Below, in pieces: positions 17,275-27,373 of a DNA stretch of 64,000 nt. The notes under the pieces were generated by a model. That model was given only the letters and a program-made list of their open reading frames with translations, searched no databases and was not told the DNA's origin. How positions within the stretch are numbered: the first letter of the stretch is position 1; each line of letters starts with the position of its first letter. This DNA is from Acinetobacter sp. ANC 3832 (GTDB lineage: Bacteria > Pseudomonadota > Gammaproteobacteria > Pseudomonadales > Moraxellaceae). Location of the stretch: NCBI RefSeq assembly GCF_002135415.1, contig NZ_NEGJ01000002.1, forward strand, positions 1 to 64,000. Direction: 5' to 3'. Position numbers and translations under genes: made by a program.

Positions 17275-17844
17275 TTAAATTTTTTGCTCCACATATTCGC
17301 TCACACCTGTCACAACATCATATGGGCGGCAAAAACGGCGAATTGTGCGCTTTTCTTGAATCAAATCTACACACAATGGAGTTGGTGCAGATACATTCAA
17401 TAAGCTTCCTGAGCTTTGTGATCTTTTACGATACATTTTAAAGGTATAGCGTTGATTCGGCTTAAATTGATGAATAACATGAAAAACTTCTGCATGCTGT
17501 TGAGAAATGGGATAAAAACGAATCACCATTTCATATTGTTGTGCAGGAATAGTCAAATAAAGCCCATTTTTATCGAGCGCGTCACCTGTTAGTTTGACAT
17601 AGCCTTTTTTAATCGCCTTTGAATTCACCCGATGTGAATTTTGATCCACAATCTTGATGTTATTCATCCGATCAAATTCACAATTTTCCGCACCAGAACA
17701 ATAAATTTGGACATTATTTTGGCTAAATTGCTTCTTTTCAGCATCTTTGATACGTGAAGCATCCACAAAGTGTTGTGTCGATTGACATGCACTCAGAATG
17801 AAAGATAAACCAATAAAAACGCTATAGCCAAAGACCTTAATCAT
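17275..17844 (-). CDS. Lipoprotein nested in the leu cluster
   Basis: 189 residues with a signal peptide and lipobox LSAC (Cys20). The mature part has a Cys pair (IYCSGAENCEF) and a beta-rich pattern (LYLTIPAQQYEMVIRFYPI), then a basic region and a C-terminal Cys (RRFCRPYD). No family recognised. It lies between leuD and leuB on the same strand with 46 bp to leuB, so it is probably on the leu transcript although no link to leucine synthesis is evident. Confidence 0.75.
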   Translation of the reverse strand: MIKVFGYSVFIGLSFILSACQSTQHFVDASRIKDAEKKQFSQNNVQIYCSGAENCEFDRMNNIKIVDQNSHRVNSKAIKKGYVKLTGDALDKNGLYLTIPAQQYEMVIRFYPISQQHAEVFHVIHQFKPNQRYTFKMYRKRSQSSGSLLNVSAPTPLCVDLIQEKRTIRRFCRPYDVVTGVSEYVEQKI

Positions 17845-17948
17845 GGTTCAGACCCAACCTCACTCACTGAGTAAACATATTTCTATATTATTATACAGCA
17901 CATGTTAGCAAGAGTTGGGTATTCACGCCATGCTTAAATGATCATCAC

Positions 17949-18599
17949 TTAAGCTCGAACATCTTGAAAAACCCAAGGACGAGCCTGTTTAGTTTTTTCT
18001 TCGTATGCATGGATATCATCAGCCACTTGTAATGTTAAGCCAATATCATCCAAACCATTTAACAAACAATGTTTACGAAATGGGTCAACTTCAAATTTAA
18101 AAGCTTCACCTTTGGGTGTACGAACTTCTTGCGCTTCTAAATCAACGGTTAATTGATAACCTTCATTGTTTGTACATTCTTTAAAAAGTTGCTCAACAAT
18201 TTCTTCAGCTAAAATCACAGGCAACATCCCATTTTTAAAGCTATTATTAAAGAAAATGTCTGCATAACTGGGTGCAATCACAGTACGAAAGCCATACTCT
18301 TCTAAAGCCCATGGCGCATGTTCACGGCTTGAGCCACAACCAAAGTTTGTACGCGCAAGTAATACAGACGCGCCTTTGTAACGTGGTTGATTTAAAATAA
18401 AATCTGGATTAATTGGGCGAATAGAATTGTCTTGTCCCGGATAACCTTCATCCAAATAACGTAACTCATCAAATAAATTATCACCAAAACCAGTACGTTT
18501 AATTGATTTTAAAAACTGTTTTGGAATAATTAAATCTGTATCCACATTGGCACGGTCTAATGGTGCAACGATACCTTGTTCAACGGTATAAGCTTTCAT
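17949..18599 (-). CDS. leuD: 3-isopropylmalate dehydratase small subunit
   Basis: Small (swivel) subunit of isopropylmalate isomerase, pairing with LeuC. The family blocks [27 protein letters not shown] and [14 protein letters not shown] are all present. Length 216 residues, normal. Starts 22 bp after the leuC stop. Confidence 0.97.
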   Translation of the reverse strand: MKAYTVEQGIVAPLDRANVDTDLIIPKQFLKSIKRTGFGDNLFDELRYLDEGYPGQDNSIRPINPDFILNQPRYKGASVLLARTNFGCGSSREHAPWALEEYGFRTVIAPSYADIFFNNSFKNGMLPVILAEEIVEQLFKECTNNEGYQLTVDLEAQEVRTPKGEAFKFEVDPFRKHCLLNGLDDIGLTLQVADDIHAYEEKTKQARPWVFQDVRA

Positions 18600-18621
18600 A
18601 ATATGCTCCTATGAGCGCCAA

Positions 18622-20070
18622 TTAAAATGAACGAACATCAACAAAATGACCTGCAATTGCGGCTGCCGCTGCCATTGCTGGGCTCACTAAATGCGTACGT
18701 CCGCCATTGCCCTGACGACCTTCAAAGTTACGATTCGACGTTGATGCACAATGCTCACCCGGTTGTAATTTATCAGCATTCATTGCCAAACACATTGAAC
18801 AACCCGGCTCACGCCATTCAAAACCAGCTTCTACAAAAATCTTATCTAAGCCTTCAGCTTCTGCTTGTTGCTTAACTAAGCCTGAGCCTGGAACAATCAT
18901 CGCTTGTTTAATTGATGCTGAAACTTTACGACCTTTAATCACTTCTGCCGCTGCACGAATATCTTCGATTCGAGAATTGGTGCAAGAACCAATAAATACA
19001 CGATCTAATTGAATATCAGCTAAAGCTTGACCTGCTTCTAAGCCCATATAATGATAAGCACGCGTCCAATCATTACGTTGTACATCATCTTTTGCTTGTT
19101 CTAAAGTCGGTACAGCTTGTGTCACAGGAATCACCATTTCAGGCGACGTTCCCCAAGACACTTGCGGTTCAATCTCTTCACCTTGCAACACAACAACAGT
19201 ATCAAAATGTGCATCTGCATCAGAATGTAAAGTATTCCAATAACTGATTGCAGTATCCCATTGTTCAGCTTGTGGTGCGTATGGACGTCCTTTTACATAG
19301 TCAATTGTTTTATCATCGACAGCGACCATACCAACACGTGCACCTGCTTCAATCGCCATGTTACATACCGTCATACGTCCTTCAATCGACATATCACGGA
19401 AAACTTGACCACCAAACTCAATGGCGTGACCCGTACCGCCCGCAGTACCAATTTTGCCAATAATCGCTAAAACCACATCTTTAGATGTCACGCCTTGACC
19501 CAATACACCGTCAACACGAACCAACATATTTTTCATTTTCTTTTGAACTAAGCATTGAGTTGCCAATACATGTTCAACTTCAGATGTACCAATACCATGT
19601 GCCAAACAGCCAAATGCACCATGTGTTGCTGTATGTGAATCTCCACAAACAACGGTCATGCCTGGTAAAGTTAAACCTTGTTCAGGACCCACAACATGTG
19701 CAATCCCTTGACGAATATCATTAATATCAAACTGTGCAACATTAAACGTTTTACAGTTATCATCTAAAGTTTGAACTTGAATTCTTGAGGTTTCATCTTC
19801 AATACCTGCAATTCCTTCCGCACGTTCTTTCTTAGAGGTCGGAACGTTATGGTCAGGTGTCGCAATATTTGCGCTTAAACGCCAAGGTTGACGACCTGCA
19901 AGTTGCAAGCCTTCAAATGCTTGTGGAGAAGTCACTTCATGTAATAAGTGGCGGTCTATATAAAGTAAGGCTGAACCATCATCTCGTTGTTTTACTAAGT
20001 GGTCATCCCACAATTTGTCATACAATGTTTTTGCAGATTCTGTTTTTGCTTTTTGGTTTTCGCCTGCCAT
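18622..20070 (-). CDS. leuC: 3-isopropylmalate dehydratase large subunit
   Basis: Large subunit of isopropylmalate isomerase, an aconitase-family 4Fe-4S enzyme. Cluster ligands are the Cys in FIGSCTNSR and the two in [10 protein letters not shown]; the [13 protein letters not shown] block is also typical. The ATG at 20070 (MAGENQKAK, 482 residues) has a GTGGAG ribosome site at a normal distance. A TTG at 20106 could add 12 residues. About 12-15 N-terminal residues precede the normal KTLYDKLWD start. Confidence 0.96.
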   Translation of the reverse strand: MAGENQKAKTESAKTLYDKLWDDHLVKQRDDGSALLYIDRHLLHEVTSPQAFEGLQLAGRQPWRLSANIATPDHNVPTSKKERAEGIAGIEDETSRIQVQTLDDNCKTFNVAQFDINDIRQGIAHVVGPEQGLTLPGMTVVCGDSHTATHGAFGCLAHGIGTSEVEHVLATQCLVQKKMKNMLVRVDGVLGQGVTSKDVVLAIIGKIGTAGGTGHAIEFGGQVFRDMSIEGRMTVCNMAIEAGARVGMVAVDDKTIDYVKGRPYAPQAEQWDTAISYWNTLHSDADAHFDTVVVLQGEEIEPQVSWGTSPEMVIPVTQAVPTLEQAKDDVQRNDWTRAYHYMGLEAGQALADIQLDRVFIGSCTNSRIEDIRAAAEVIKGRKVSASIKQAMIVPGSGLVKQQAEAEGLDKIFVEAGFEWREPGCSMCLAMNADKLQPGEHCASTSNRNFEGRQGNGGRTHLVSPAMAAAAAIAGHFVDVRSF

Positions 20071-20264
20071 GTCGATGTGCTCCACTGGACTGGGTAATTC
20101 TTTCAATAAATCGATTATAACGGTGATTTCACATAAATCTAATTTATCATTTTTATTAGTTCAAAAACTTTTTAGAATGATTAATACCTCATTTTCATAT
20201 TGCCCCATTTTTTATTTACAAAATCGATTGTTATAAAAGCAAATTCCTCTTTTACATTTCAAAT

Positions 20265-20283
20265 AATAATGATTATCATTTAA
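20265..20283. promoter_or_regulatory. Putative Fur box
   Basis: AATAATGATTATCATTTAA matches 14 of 19 positions of the classical Fur box, including the central inverted repeat ATGAT/ATCAT. It lies about 30-47 bp upstream of the DUF2061 start. Confidence 0.55.
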
Positions 20284-20311
20284 ATAATTTCAAATTAAAG
20301 TGGTGATCATC

Positions 20312-20557
20312 ATGGTACGCATTCAAAAATTCTATAACTCTAATCAAAGAACCTTAAAGAAAACCTTTAGTTATTACCTCATGCACATTACTGTGGCAAT
20401 GATTGTGGCCTATTTTGTCACAGGAAATTTATGGATGGCGATTACTTTAAGCTTACTCGAACCTACTGTTCAAGCTTTTGCTTTTTTCTTTCATGAAAAA
20501 GTATGGAATAAAAAAGATATTAAAGCGACTGAAAATATACAGCCGACAAATGTCTAA
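20312..20557 (+). CDS. DUF2061 small membrane protein
   Basis: 81 residues from the ATG at 20312 (MVRIQKFYN); a GTG at 20300 would add four. A cationic N-terminus (RTLKKTFSYYLMH) is followed by two hydrophobic helices and the family-type ending EPTVQAFAFFFHEKVWNKK. Function unknown. A Fur-box-like palindrome lies just upstream, so it may be iron-regulated. Confidence 0.8.
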   Translation: MVRIQKFYNSNQRTLKKTFSYYLMHITVAMIVAYFVTGNLWMAITLSLLEPTVQAFAFFFHEKVWNKKDIKATENIQPTNV

Positions 20558-20587
20558 GGTTAATAGGCATGCTGCGTGATGGAGGGG

Positions 20588-21481
20588 TTAATCACCACCG
20601 CCGCCTCCACAACTGCTACAACTACTGCAAGAAGATGATGAATCTGAACCAGAATCCGAATCCGAATCGCTACCATGACCTGAACTTGAGTGAACATCTC
20701 CACAATTATTTGAACTCGTATCACTTGAGAATCCATCACTAGCTGAACCCAATGATGTGGAAGAAGAGCATGAAGAAGTGTTATTAGCATCCTGTTTATC
20801 AAATTGATTATAAAGGGCCATAATCATGAGCATATTAAAGACTAAACCATTGTTCCATTGTGTAGTTTTATCGATTTGGAATAATCGAGGAAAAGTTTGA
20901 GGACTTTTAGGATCAAGATGATGTAAACGGCAACTTGCTTGCCATGTATTCAGCAACTGCCACTGTTGCCCTTGCTTCTGAGCCTTACTTGGTTTTTTTA
21001 GATGTGCTCGATGAATCAACTCAAACCCAAGTAGCTTTTGGCACATGCGCTGATAAAATTCAGGAAATGTGTCTAATAATAAATGCCATAACGCATCGAC
21101 TGAATGCGAAGGCATCGCATAAGCTTGCCGTTTAATCAGGTGTAATGCCAAATAATCCTTAAAAGCTTCTTCTATTGGGTTCTGATCTATTATACGAATC
21201 TGAGGATTTTGTTTTCTAAACTCAGTCCAAATTTCATCTGGTATTTTAAATGCCTCGAGGCTATTCATTGTTTTTATTTTTCTATAACGCAAGATTGCCC
21301 ATATCGTAAAAACAAGAAACCAATCCCAAAATAAAAATAGCAGTGATTGAAAAAAGTAAGTCAGCAGCAGAACAACGAAACCACTCGATACTGCAATTTT
21401 AAAAAATCGCGCCCAAGATACGGTATAAGCATAACGAGGCAAAGTATGAGGATTCTGATGAAAGTGATCTTGTTGAACCAA
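20588..21481 (-). CDS. Membrane protein with Ser/Cys/Gly-rich tail
   Basis: 297 residues: a basic N-terminal stretch, two membrane segments (about 23-60), then a cytosolic domain with the pattern SVDALWHLLLDTFPEFYQR and FELIHRAH (about 125-165), which resembles proteins with a C-terminal glycine-rich tail. The last 55 residues are low complexity: Asp-Ser repeats, then SCSSCSSCGGGGGD. Function unknown; the Cys-rich end could bind metal. Convergent with the DUF2061 gene, divergent from the LysR gene. Confidence 0.78.
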   Translation of the reverse strand: MVQQDHFHQNPHTLPRYAYTVSWARFFKIAVSSGFVVLLLTYFFQSLLFLFWDWFLVFTIWAILRYRKIKTMNSLEAFKIPDEIWTEFRKQNPQIRIIDQNPIEEAFKDYLALHLIKRQAYAMPSHSVDALWHLLLDTFPEFYQRMCQKLLGFELIHRAHLKKPSKAQKQGQQWQLLNTWQASCRLHHLDPKSPQTFPRLFQIDKTTQWNNGLVFNMLMIMALYNQFDKQDANNTSSCSSSTSLGSASDGFSSDTSSNNCGDVHSSSGHGSDSDSDSGSDSSSSCSSCSSCGGGGGD

Positions 21482-21684
21482 ATAATAACCTTTTTATTTT
21501 TTACTTTTATTGATGTCTAAACTAGCTTAATTCTCCCTCGTGCCACAAAGATAAATGTGTAATTTTTTAAATATATTTCAATTTTCGACATTAAGTTTGA
21601 ATTTGTAACACTTTTATTTTGATTAATTCTTAAAACTTCTGAATAATAAAATACGCATAAAAATTCTTTATGGATGGAGTTAAA

Positions 21685-22542
21685 ATGAACCTTGCTGCCT
21701 TTGAAGCATTTGTTAGAGTAATGGAAACTGGATCTATTTCCATGGCAGCTGAACTATTGTTTATTACCCAACCTGCTGTCACCAAGCGTATACATAGTTT
21801 AGAAGATTATTTTGGGGTCAAACTATTTGAATCTGCAGGTCGTGGTGTACAAGCGACTCATGCAGCACATTCACTGTTACCCAAAGTTAAAAACTGGCTG
21901 AATGAATTAGGGGATATCCATCATACTTTAAGCCATGAACAAAGTGAGGTTCGCGGTAAGCTAAAAATTGGGACAAGTCATCATATTGGTTTACATCATT
22001 TGCCTAACCATTTAAAAAGTTACGTTCAACAATTTCCCAATGTCAAACTTGATGTGCATTTTGTTGACTCGGAACAAGCACATGAGCAAGTGATTGCAGG
22101 TGATTTAGAATTGGCTTTTTTAACCTTACCTCCACAAGGAGATGACCGTCTAAATTACGTCACTATTTGGAATGATCCTTTGGTTTTTGTAGCCGCTCCA
22201 TTTCATCCTTTGGCTCAGCAAAAAAACTTAAAACTTGAAGATCTCATTTCTTACCCAAGTTTGCTTCCTGCTGCTCAAACCTATACTAGTCAAATCACTT
22301 TAGATGAATTTGAAAAACAGGGTCTCAAACCTAAAATTACGATGAGTAACAATCCACTTGAATCTATTCGTATGTTGGCTTCAATCGGTTTAGGCTGGTC
22401 TGTTTTGCCTAAGACACTGATCAATCCAGACTTACAACAACTCGATATTAAAGTGGAAATGAATCGTAAATTAGGTATGGTGTGGCATCCTGCACGGACT
22501 CAATCTAGAGCGGTACAAGAACTGATTGAGATGATGAAGTAA
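21685..22542 (+). CDS. LysR-family transcriptional regulator
   Basis: 285 residues from the ATG at 21685, behind a GGATGGAG ribosome site; the ATG at 21670 overlaps that site. The N-terminal winged helix-turn-helix (FEAFVRVMETGSISMAAELL and QPAVTKRIHSLEDYFGVKLF) and the C-terminal effector-binding domain (about 90-285) are complete. Divergent from the Cys-tail membrane protein, so that gene is the first candidate target, but nothing else in the sequence shows the effector. Confidence 0.9.
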   Translation: MNLAAFEAFVRVMETGSISMAAELLFITQPAVTKRIHSLEDYFGVKLFESAGRGVQATHAAHSLLPKVKNWLNELGDIHHTLSHEQSEVRGKLKIGTSHHIGLHHLPNHLKSYVQQFPNVKLDVHFVDSEQAHEQVIAGDLELAFLTLPPQGDDRLNYVTIWNDPLVFVAAPFHPLAQQKNLKLEDLISYPSLLPAAQTYTSQITLDEFEKQGLKPKITMSNNPLESIRMLASIGLGWSVLPKTLINPDLQQLDIKVEMNRKLGMVWHPARTQSRAVQELIEMMK

Positions 22543-22554
22543 AGAAAATAATAA

Positions 22555-22588
22555 AATTCCAAATAATCAGCCATGATTATTTGGAATT
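22555..22588. terminator. Bidirectional terminator-like hairpin
   Basis: Perfect 14-bp arms (22555-22568 and 22575-22588) with a 6-nt loop lie between the convergent LysR and DUF2628-type genes. Confidence 0.75.
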
Positions 22589-22594
22589 AATACT

Positions 22595-23101
22595 TTATCC
22601 TTCTAAAAAAATTCCTAGACTAAGAAGTGCTATAGCAATCAACAATAGAGACCAAGCAGCGGTAGGATTCGTACCACCTTGTTTTTCCACTTCGGATATC
22701 GTCATATTCTGAGCATTTAACTTTTTATCAATAAAATCTTTATACAAACCATTCCCACCAAATCCCATGGCAACAGCAAGTCCAATAGAAATACCACGAT
22801 CTATAGATTCGGACATCTCAAACATCGTCGTAATAACGCCTGAAATAAAGATAAAACCGATATACATAAAACCATAAGCGTACATTTTACGGTAAAATAA
22901 CCATACTGCGCCTAGGAAAAATGCTGCAATATTAAATCCACCTTTTGGCTTAGTAGCCTCTAAGCCTTGAAATTTTTCTTTATAATAAGGCTGATATTTT
23001 TCACCAATGAATGCCTCGTAATATTTTTCTTTTGTAGATTCTGATGATGTACTTTCTACTCGAGGAAATGGTGGTGGAAATACAGTTTCATTTTGATTCA
23101 T
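22595..23101 (-). CDS. DUF2628-type membrane protein
   Basis: 168 residues: an N-terminal polar region with the DUF2628 pattern (YYEAFIGEKYQPYYKEKF, then PKGGFNIAAFFLGAVWLFYRKMY) and three or four membrane helices. Function unknown. Monocistronic, with terminators on either side. Confidence 0.8.
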   Translation of the reverse strand: MNQNETVFPPPFPRVESTSSESTKEKYYEAFIGEKYQPYYKEKFQGLEATKPKGGFNIAAFFLGAVWLFYRKMYAYGFMYIGFIFISGVITTMFEMSESIDRGISIGLAVAMGFGGNGLYKDFIDKKLNAQNMTISEVEKQGGTNPTAAWSLLLIAIALLSLGIFLEG

Positions 23102-23166
23102 ATTATTATCCCTTTTTTTGTATCATTCTTTTATATTTAATGAGATTATTTTTAATACTTATATAA

Positions 23167-23194
23167 GAAAACAGCATCCTAAGACACTGTTTTC
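23167..23194. terminator. Terminator-like hairpin before DUF2789
   Basis: Perfect arms GAAAACAG (23167-23174) and CTGTTTTC (23187-23194) with a 12-nt loop, just after the DUF2789 gene on the minus strand. Confidence 0.7.
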
Positions 23195-23216
23195 ATAGTA
23201 ACTAATAACATTAGAA

Positions 23217-23459
23217 CTACTTCACTGAATCCTCGTGTAAAGATTCATTCAGTTGATCGACAATAATTGCCCACTCACCATCAGACTTTATTTTTTCTGC
23301 TAAAAACTGGCGTTGTGCCTCTGTCCAATAACTCGCATGCGTGATTAATGTATCCGCACTTAATTGATGGCTTTCAATAAATTTTGCAATCGCTTCTTCA
23401 CTTGAATCTAGACCTAATTGTTCAAATAAATTGGTCATTCTTGGACGTACACCATTCAT
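23217..23459 (-). CDS. DUF2789 family protein
   Basis: 80 residues, all helical, with the family pattern LFEQLGLDSSEEAIAKFIE, then ASYWTEAQRQFLAEKI and WAIIVDQLNESL. Function unknown. The start at 23459 has a GGGGAAAAG ribosome site; a second ATG seven codons in (MTNLF) is where many family members begin. Confidence 0.8.
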   Translation of the reverse strand: MNGVRPRMTNLFEQLGLDSSEEAIAKFIESHQLSADTLITHASYWTEAQRQFLAEKIKSDGEWAIIVDQLNESLHEDSVK

Positions 23460-23634
23460 TACTTTTCCCCATCATTTATCATTCTTATCTTTAAACATAG
23501 CACTTTATGAGCAAAAGTGAAGTTCAAATCATTCATTTTTATAAAAAACTACAAAGAAATGATATTTATAAATATCCAATATAAAAAACAGCACCTAAGC
23601 GCTGTCATTCATCAAGTATCTAAAAATGATTAGA

Positions 23635-24285
23635 TCAAATTGACCAATCTTGAATGTCCCAAGCCTGCTCTTTCGCTAAAACTTCTAAACGATCATCAGG
23701 ATTCACGGCTATCGCCTGATCTGCATATTCCAATAAAAAACGATCATTAATAGAATCTGAATATGCCCAAGACTCAGAAACAGTACGACCCGCTAACCAT
23801 TGCTCTAAACGTACCAATTTACCTTGTTGAAAACATGGCAAGCCTAAAACCTTACCTGTGTATTGCCCATTTTTAACTTCTGCATTGGTGGCAATAATTT
23901 CAGTAATCCCAAATTCACGAAAAATTGGTGCAGTAATAAAGTCAGATGTTGCAGTGATACCCACAATTTCATGCCCTGCATCTTTATGCTTTTGAATCGC
24001 TTTAAAGCCTTCGGGGCGCATTTGGGCACGAATCACCTTTTTCATAAATAGTTCATGTAACTCAGCAAGATAATTATTATCATGTTGCGTTAAAAACTCA
24101 AATACAAACTCATTATAAGCAATTGGATCTAATTGTCCTGATTTATAATCTTCATAAAACTTGTCATTCATTTGACGATGATGGATCGGATCAACCAAGC
24201 CTTCATTCACTAAAAACTCGCCCCATGAGTGGTCAGAGTCGGTGTTTAACAAGGTGTGATCTAGATCAAATAACGCCAATTTCAT
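23635..24285 (-). CDS. HAD-IB family phosphatase
   Basis: 216 residues of the SerB-like HAD-IB subfamily. Motif I is FDLDHTLLNTDSDHSW (nucleophile Asp7, acid/base Asp9), motif II is GITATSDF, and motif IV is YSDSINDRFLL. Substrate not known. Divergent from rppH; in Pseudomonas a HAD-IB gene also sits beside rppH and ptsP, so the neighbourhood is conserved. Confidence 0.9.
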   Translation of the reverse strand: MKLALFDLDHTLLNTDSDHSWGEFLVNEGLVDPIHHRQMNDKFYEDYKSGQLDPIAYNEFVFEFLTQHDNNYLAELHELFMKKVIRAQMRPEGFKAIQKHKDAGHEIVGITATSDFITAPIFREFGITEIIATNAEVKNGQYTGKVLGLPCFQQGKLVRLEQWLAGRTVSESWAYSDSINDRFLLEYADQAIAVNPDDRLEVLAKEQAWDIQDWSI

Positions 24286-24469
24286 AAAAATTCTCGTTCA
24301 AACTGAAATTTAAGAAAAAAAATGTAAATCTATCACCGCTAATGGATAGAAATTCGTTAAGATCATAGCAATTTTAAAACATTATTACTTTGACTTTGTC
24401 GAGTTGGACGTAAAAAGTGAACGTCCCCATATACAAAGTTAATGAAATTCACAATTTTTAGGTAGCCAA

Positions 24470-24970
24470 ATGATCGACTCAGAAGGTTTCCGACCGAATG
24501 TCGGGATCATTTTGGCAAATGATATTGGGCAAGTTTTATGGGCAAAGCGCATTGGTCACAATGCATGGCAATTTCCTCAAGGGGGGATCCAGTTTGGAGA
24601 AACTCCTGAACAGGCGCTTTTCAGAGAACTACGAGAAGAAGTCGGGTTATTACCTGAACATGTCCAAATAATTGCGCAGACCGAAGGTTGGTTGCATTAT
24701 CGTTTGCCGCTTCGATACATCAGATCTGATTCAGATCCGATTTGTATTGGGCAAAAACAGAAATGGTTTTTATTAAAGCTCATTGGTTCAACGAAAAATA
24801 TTCAGTTGAATCTTTCTGATCCGCCAGAGTTTGATCAATGGCAATGGGTCAGTTATTGGTATCCACTTGGACAAGTGGTGAATTTCAAACGTGACGTTTA
24901 CCGTAAAGCCATGTTGGAACTGTGTATGCACTTACCACGGCAATCATCTGAAAATTCTTCAAAAATGTGA
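24470..24970 (+). CDS. rppH: RNA pyrophosphohydrolase
   Basis: Removes pyrophosphate from the 5' triphosphate end of RNA, starting decay by 5'-end-dependent RNases. The Nudix box G-x5-E-x7-R-E-U-x-E-E-x-G-U is perfect at residues 38-60 (G38, E44, R52, E53, E56, E57, G59). FRPNVGI at the N-terminus and QKWFLL are characteristic of RppH/NudH. 166 residues. Followed 70 bp downstream by ptsP. Confidence 0.96.
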   Translation: MIDSEGFRPNVGIILANDIGQVLWAKRIGHNAWQFPQGGIQFGETPEQALFRELREEVGLLPEHVQIIAQTEGWLHYRLPLRYIRSDSDPICIGQKQKWFLLKLIGSTKNIQLNLSDPPEFDQWQWVSYWYPLGQVVNFKRDVYRKAMLELCMHLPRQSSENSSKM

Positions 24971-25043
24971 ATGATTTTTCAAAATAGTGCTGTTATAAAT
25001 AATCCTTTAACACTTTTTAATTTAAATTGAGGAGCACACTTCC

Positions 25044-27338
25044 ATGTCGAACATGCAACTAGACACCTTAAGACGCATTGTTCAAGAGATCAATGCTTCG
25101 GTCAGTTTGCATGATTCATTAGAGATCATGGTCAGTCAGGTTTCTGAAGCCATGCATGTGGATGTCTGCTCTGTTTATTTATTAGATGAACGTAATCAAC
25201 GTTATGTGTTAATGGCAACCAAAGGTTTAAACCCTGAGTCTGTTGGTAATGTTTCACTTCAACTTGGTGAAGGTTTAGTTGGCTTGGTTGGGCAACGTGA
25301 AGAAATTGTCAATTTAGACAATGCCTTTAAACATGAACGTTTTGCCTATTTCCCTGAAACTGGGGAAGAAATTTACAATTCCTTCCTTGGCGTTCCAGTC
25401 ATGTATCGCCGAAAAGTAATGGGTGTTTTGGTTGTACAAAACCAAGAACCACAAGACTTTAGTGAAGTTGCTGAATCTTTTTTAGTAACTTTATGTGCTC
25501 AGCTTTCAGGTGTAATTGCGCATGCGCATGCGGTGGGGAATATTGATGTGTTTCGTAAACCTGGTAATTCCCCAACCTATAAAACCTTCCAAGGCTCATC
25601 AGGCGCAGGCGGTGTTGCTTTAGGCCGCGCCATCATTCTTTATCCAGCAGCAGATTTGGCAGCAGTACCAGATCGTGATGCAGATGACATTAGTGAAGAA
25701 CTCAAATTGCTTGATCAAGCAATTGAATCTGTTCGAGCAGAAATCAAATCACTTGATGAAAAAATGCAAGATTCACTCATGTCTGAAGAACGTGCTTTAT
25801 TCAGCGTCTTCTTACGTATGTTGGATGAAAATGCCCTTCCTGCTGAAATTAAAGAACTTATTTTAGATGGTAATTGGGCACAAGGCTCAGTCAAACATGT
25901 CATTGATCGCCATGTAGCACTCTTTGCACAAATGGAAGATGACTATTTACGTGAGCGTGTTTCCGATCTTAAAGATTTAGGACGCCGTATTCTTGCCTCA
26001 CTCCAAGAGGCAGATTCAAGTCATCGTGAACTCACTGCTGAAAGTATTCTCATAGGAGAAGAAATTAGTACTGCAGCATTGGTTGAACTCCCTGTAGATA
26101 AAATTGCAGCTATTGTTACGACTGAAGGTGCTGCCAATTCACACATGGTGATTGTTGCTCGTGCACTCGGGATTCCAACCGTAGTTGGTGTCACTGAGTT
26201 GCCTGTAAACACTCTTGATGATGTTGAAATGATTGTTGATGCGTATCAAGGGCGTGTTTTTATTAACCCACCTCGTCGTTTGCGTCAACGCTATAAAGAA
26301 ATTCAAAAAGAAGAAGAGCAAATTGCTAAAGATTTAAAGCAGTATGAAACCAAAGAGACCATTACTCCAGATGGTGTAACGGTCAAACTCTATGTGAATA
26401 CGGGCTTAATGATTGATGTAGTTCGTGGTGTACAACGTGGCGCGAAAGGTGTTGGTTTATATCGCTCAGAGATTCCGTTTATGTTACGTGAACGTTTCCC
26501 TGGTGAAGAAGAACAACGTGCCATCTACCGTCAACAGCTCAGCCATTTTGCCAATAAACCAGTGGTCATGCGTACCTTGGATATTGGTGCAGACAAAGAT
26601 CTGCCTTATTTCCAAATTGATGAAGAAAACTCTGCTTTAGGATGGCGTGGAATTCGCTTTACACTGGATCATCCTGAAATTTTTTCTTCACAGATTCGTG
26701 CAATGCTCAAAGCCAGTATCGGATTAAATAATCTTCATATTTTATTACCGATGGTGACCAGTGTCAGTGAAGTGGAAGAAGCACTTTACTTACTTGAACG
26801 TGACTGGATTGCCGTGCAGGAAGAAGAACAAGTCAAGATCAATAAACCTAAAATTGGCATCATGATTGAAGTACCGAGTGTACTTTTACAAATTGGTGAA
26901 TTTGCAGAATTAGTGGATTTCTTTTCAGTCGGTTCAAATGACTTGATTCAATATTTATTGGCGGTAGATCGTAATAATCCACGTGTATCTAGTATTTATT
27001 CGCATTTCCATCCGTCAGTATTGATTGCTTTAAGCCGTGTGGTGCAAGAATGTCATAAGTATGATAAACCCGTCAGTATTTGTGGTGAAATGGCGGGTGA
27101 TCCACTCTCGGCAATTTTATTGATGGCGATGGGCTTTAATACCCTATCGATGAGTTCAAGTAATATTTTAAGAGTGCGTAAAGCAATTTGTCATGTATCA
27201 ATGGCAGATGCACAGACTCTATTGGAAGAAGTCATGAAAATGAATAATCCATTGATGGTGAAAAGCTGGATGGAGTATTACTTTAAACATCATGGTTTAG
27301 CAGATATGGTGAAATCAAATCGAATGATGGCTCTTTAA
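25044..27338 (+). CDS. ptsP: Phosphoenolpyruvate-protein phosphotransferase PtsP (enzyme I-Ntr)
   Basis: First enzyme of the nitrogen PTS, phosphorylating NPr from PEP. 764 residues: an N-terminal GAF sensor domain (about 1-165), the EI N-terminal domain, the phosphohistidine domain with His367 in GAANSHMVIVARALG, and the PEP-binding TIM barrel with SVGSNDLIQY and ICGEMAGD near the C-terminus. GAGGAGCAC ribosome site before the ATG. Adjacent to rppH as in Pseudomonas. Confidence 0.96.
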   Translation: MSNMQLDTLRRIVQEINASVSLHDSLEIMVSQVSEAMHVDVCSVYLLDERNQRYVLMATKGLNPESVGNVSLQLGEGLVGLVGQREEIVNLDNAFKHERFAYFPETGEEIYNSFLGVPVMYRRKVMGVLVVQNQEPQDFSEVAESFLVTLCAQLSGVIAHAHAVGNIDVFRKPGNSPTYKTFQGSSGAGGVALGRAIILYPAADLAAVPDRDADDISEELKLLDQAIESVRAEIKSLDEKMQDSLMSEERALFSVFLRMLDENALPAEIKELILDGNWAQGSVKHVIDRHVALFAQMEDDYLRERVSDLKDLGRRILASLQEADSSHRELTAESILIGEEISTAALVELPVDKIAAIVTTEGAANSHMVIVARALGIPTVVGVTELPVNTLDDVEMIVDAYQGRVFINPPRRLRQRYKEIQKEEEQIAKDLKQYETKETITPDGVTVKLYVNTGLMIDVVRGVQRGAKGVGLYRSEIPFMLRERFPGEEEQRAIYRQQLSHFANKPVVMRTLDIGADKDLPYFQIDEENSALGWRGIRFTLDHPEIFSSQIRAMLKASIGLNNLHILLPMVTSVSEVEEALYLLERDWIAVQEEEQVKINKPKIGIMIEVPSVLLQIGEFAELVDFFSVGSNDLIQYLLAVDRNNPRVSSIYSHFHPSVLIALSRVVQECHKYDKPVSICGEMAGDPLSAILLMAMGFNTLSMSSSNILRVRKAICHVSMADAQTLLEEVMKMNNPLMVKSWMEYYFKHHGLADMVKSNRMMAL

Positions 27339-27373
27339 ATTAAGCCTTATTTTAAGTAAAAAAATTAAGAAAA

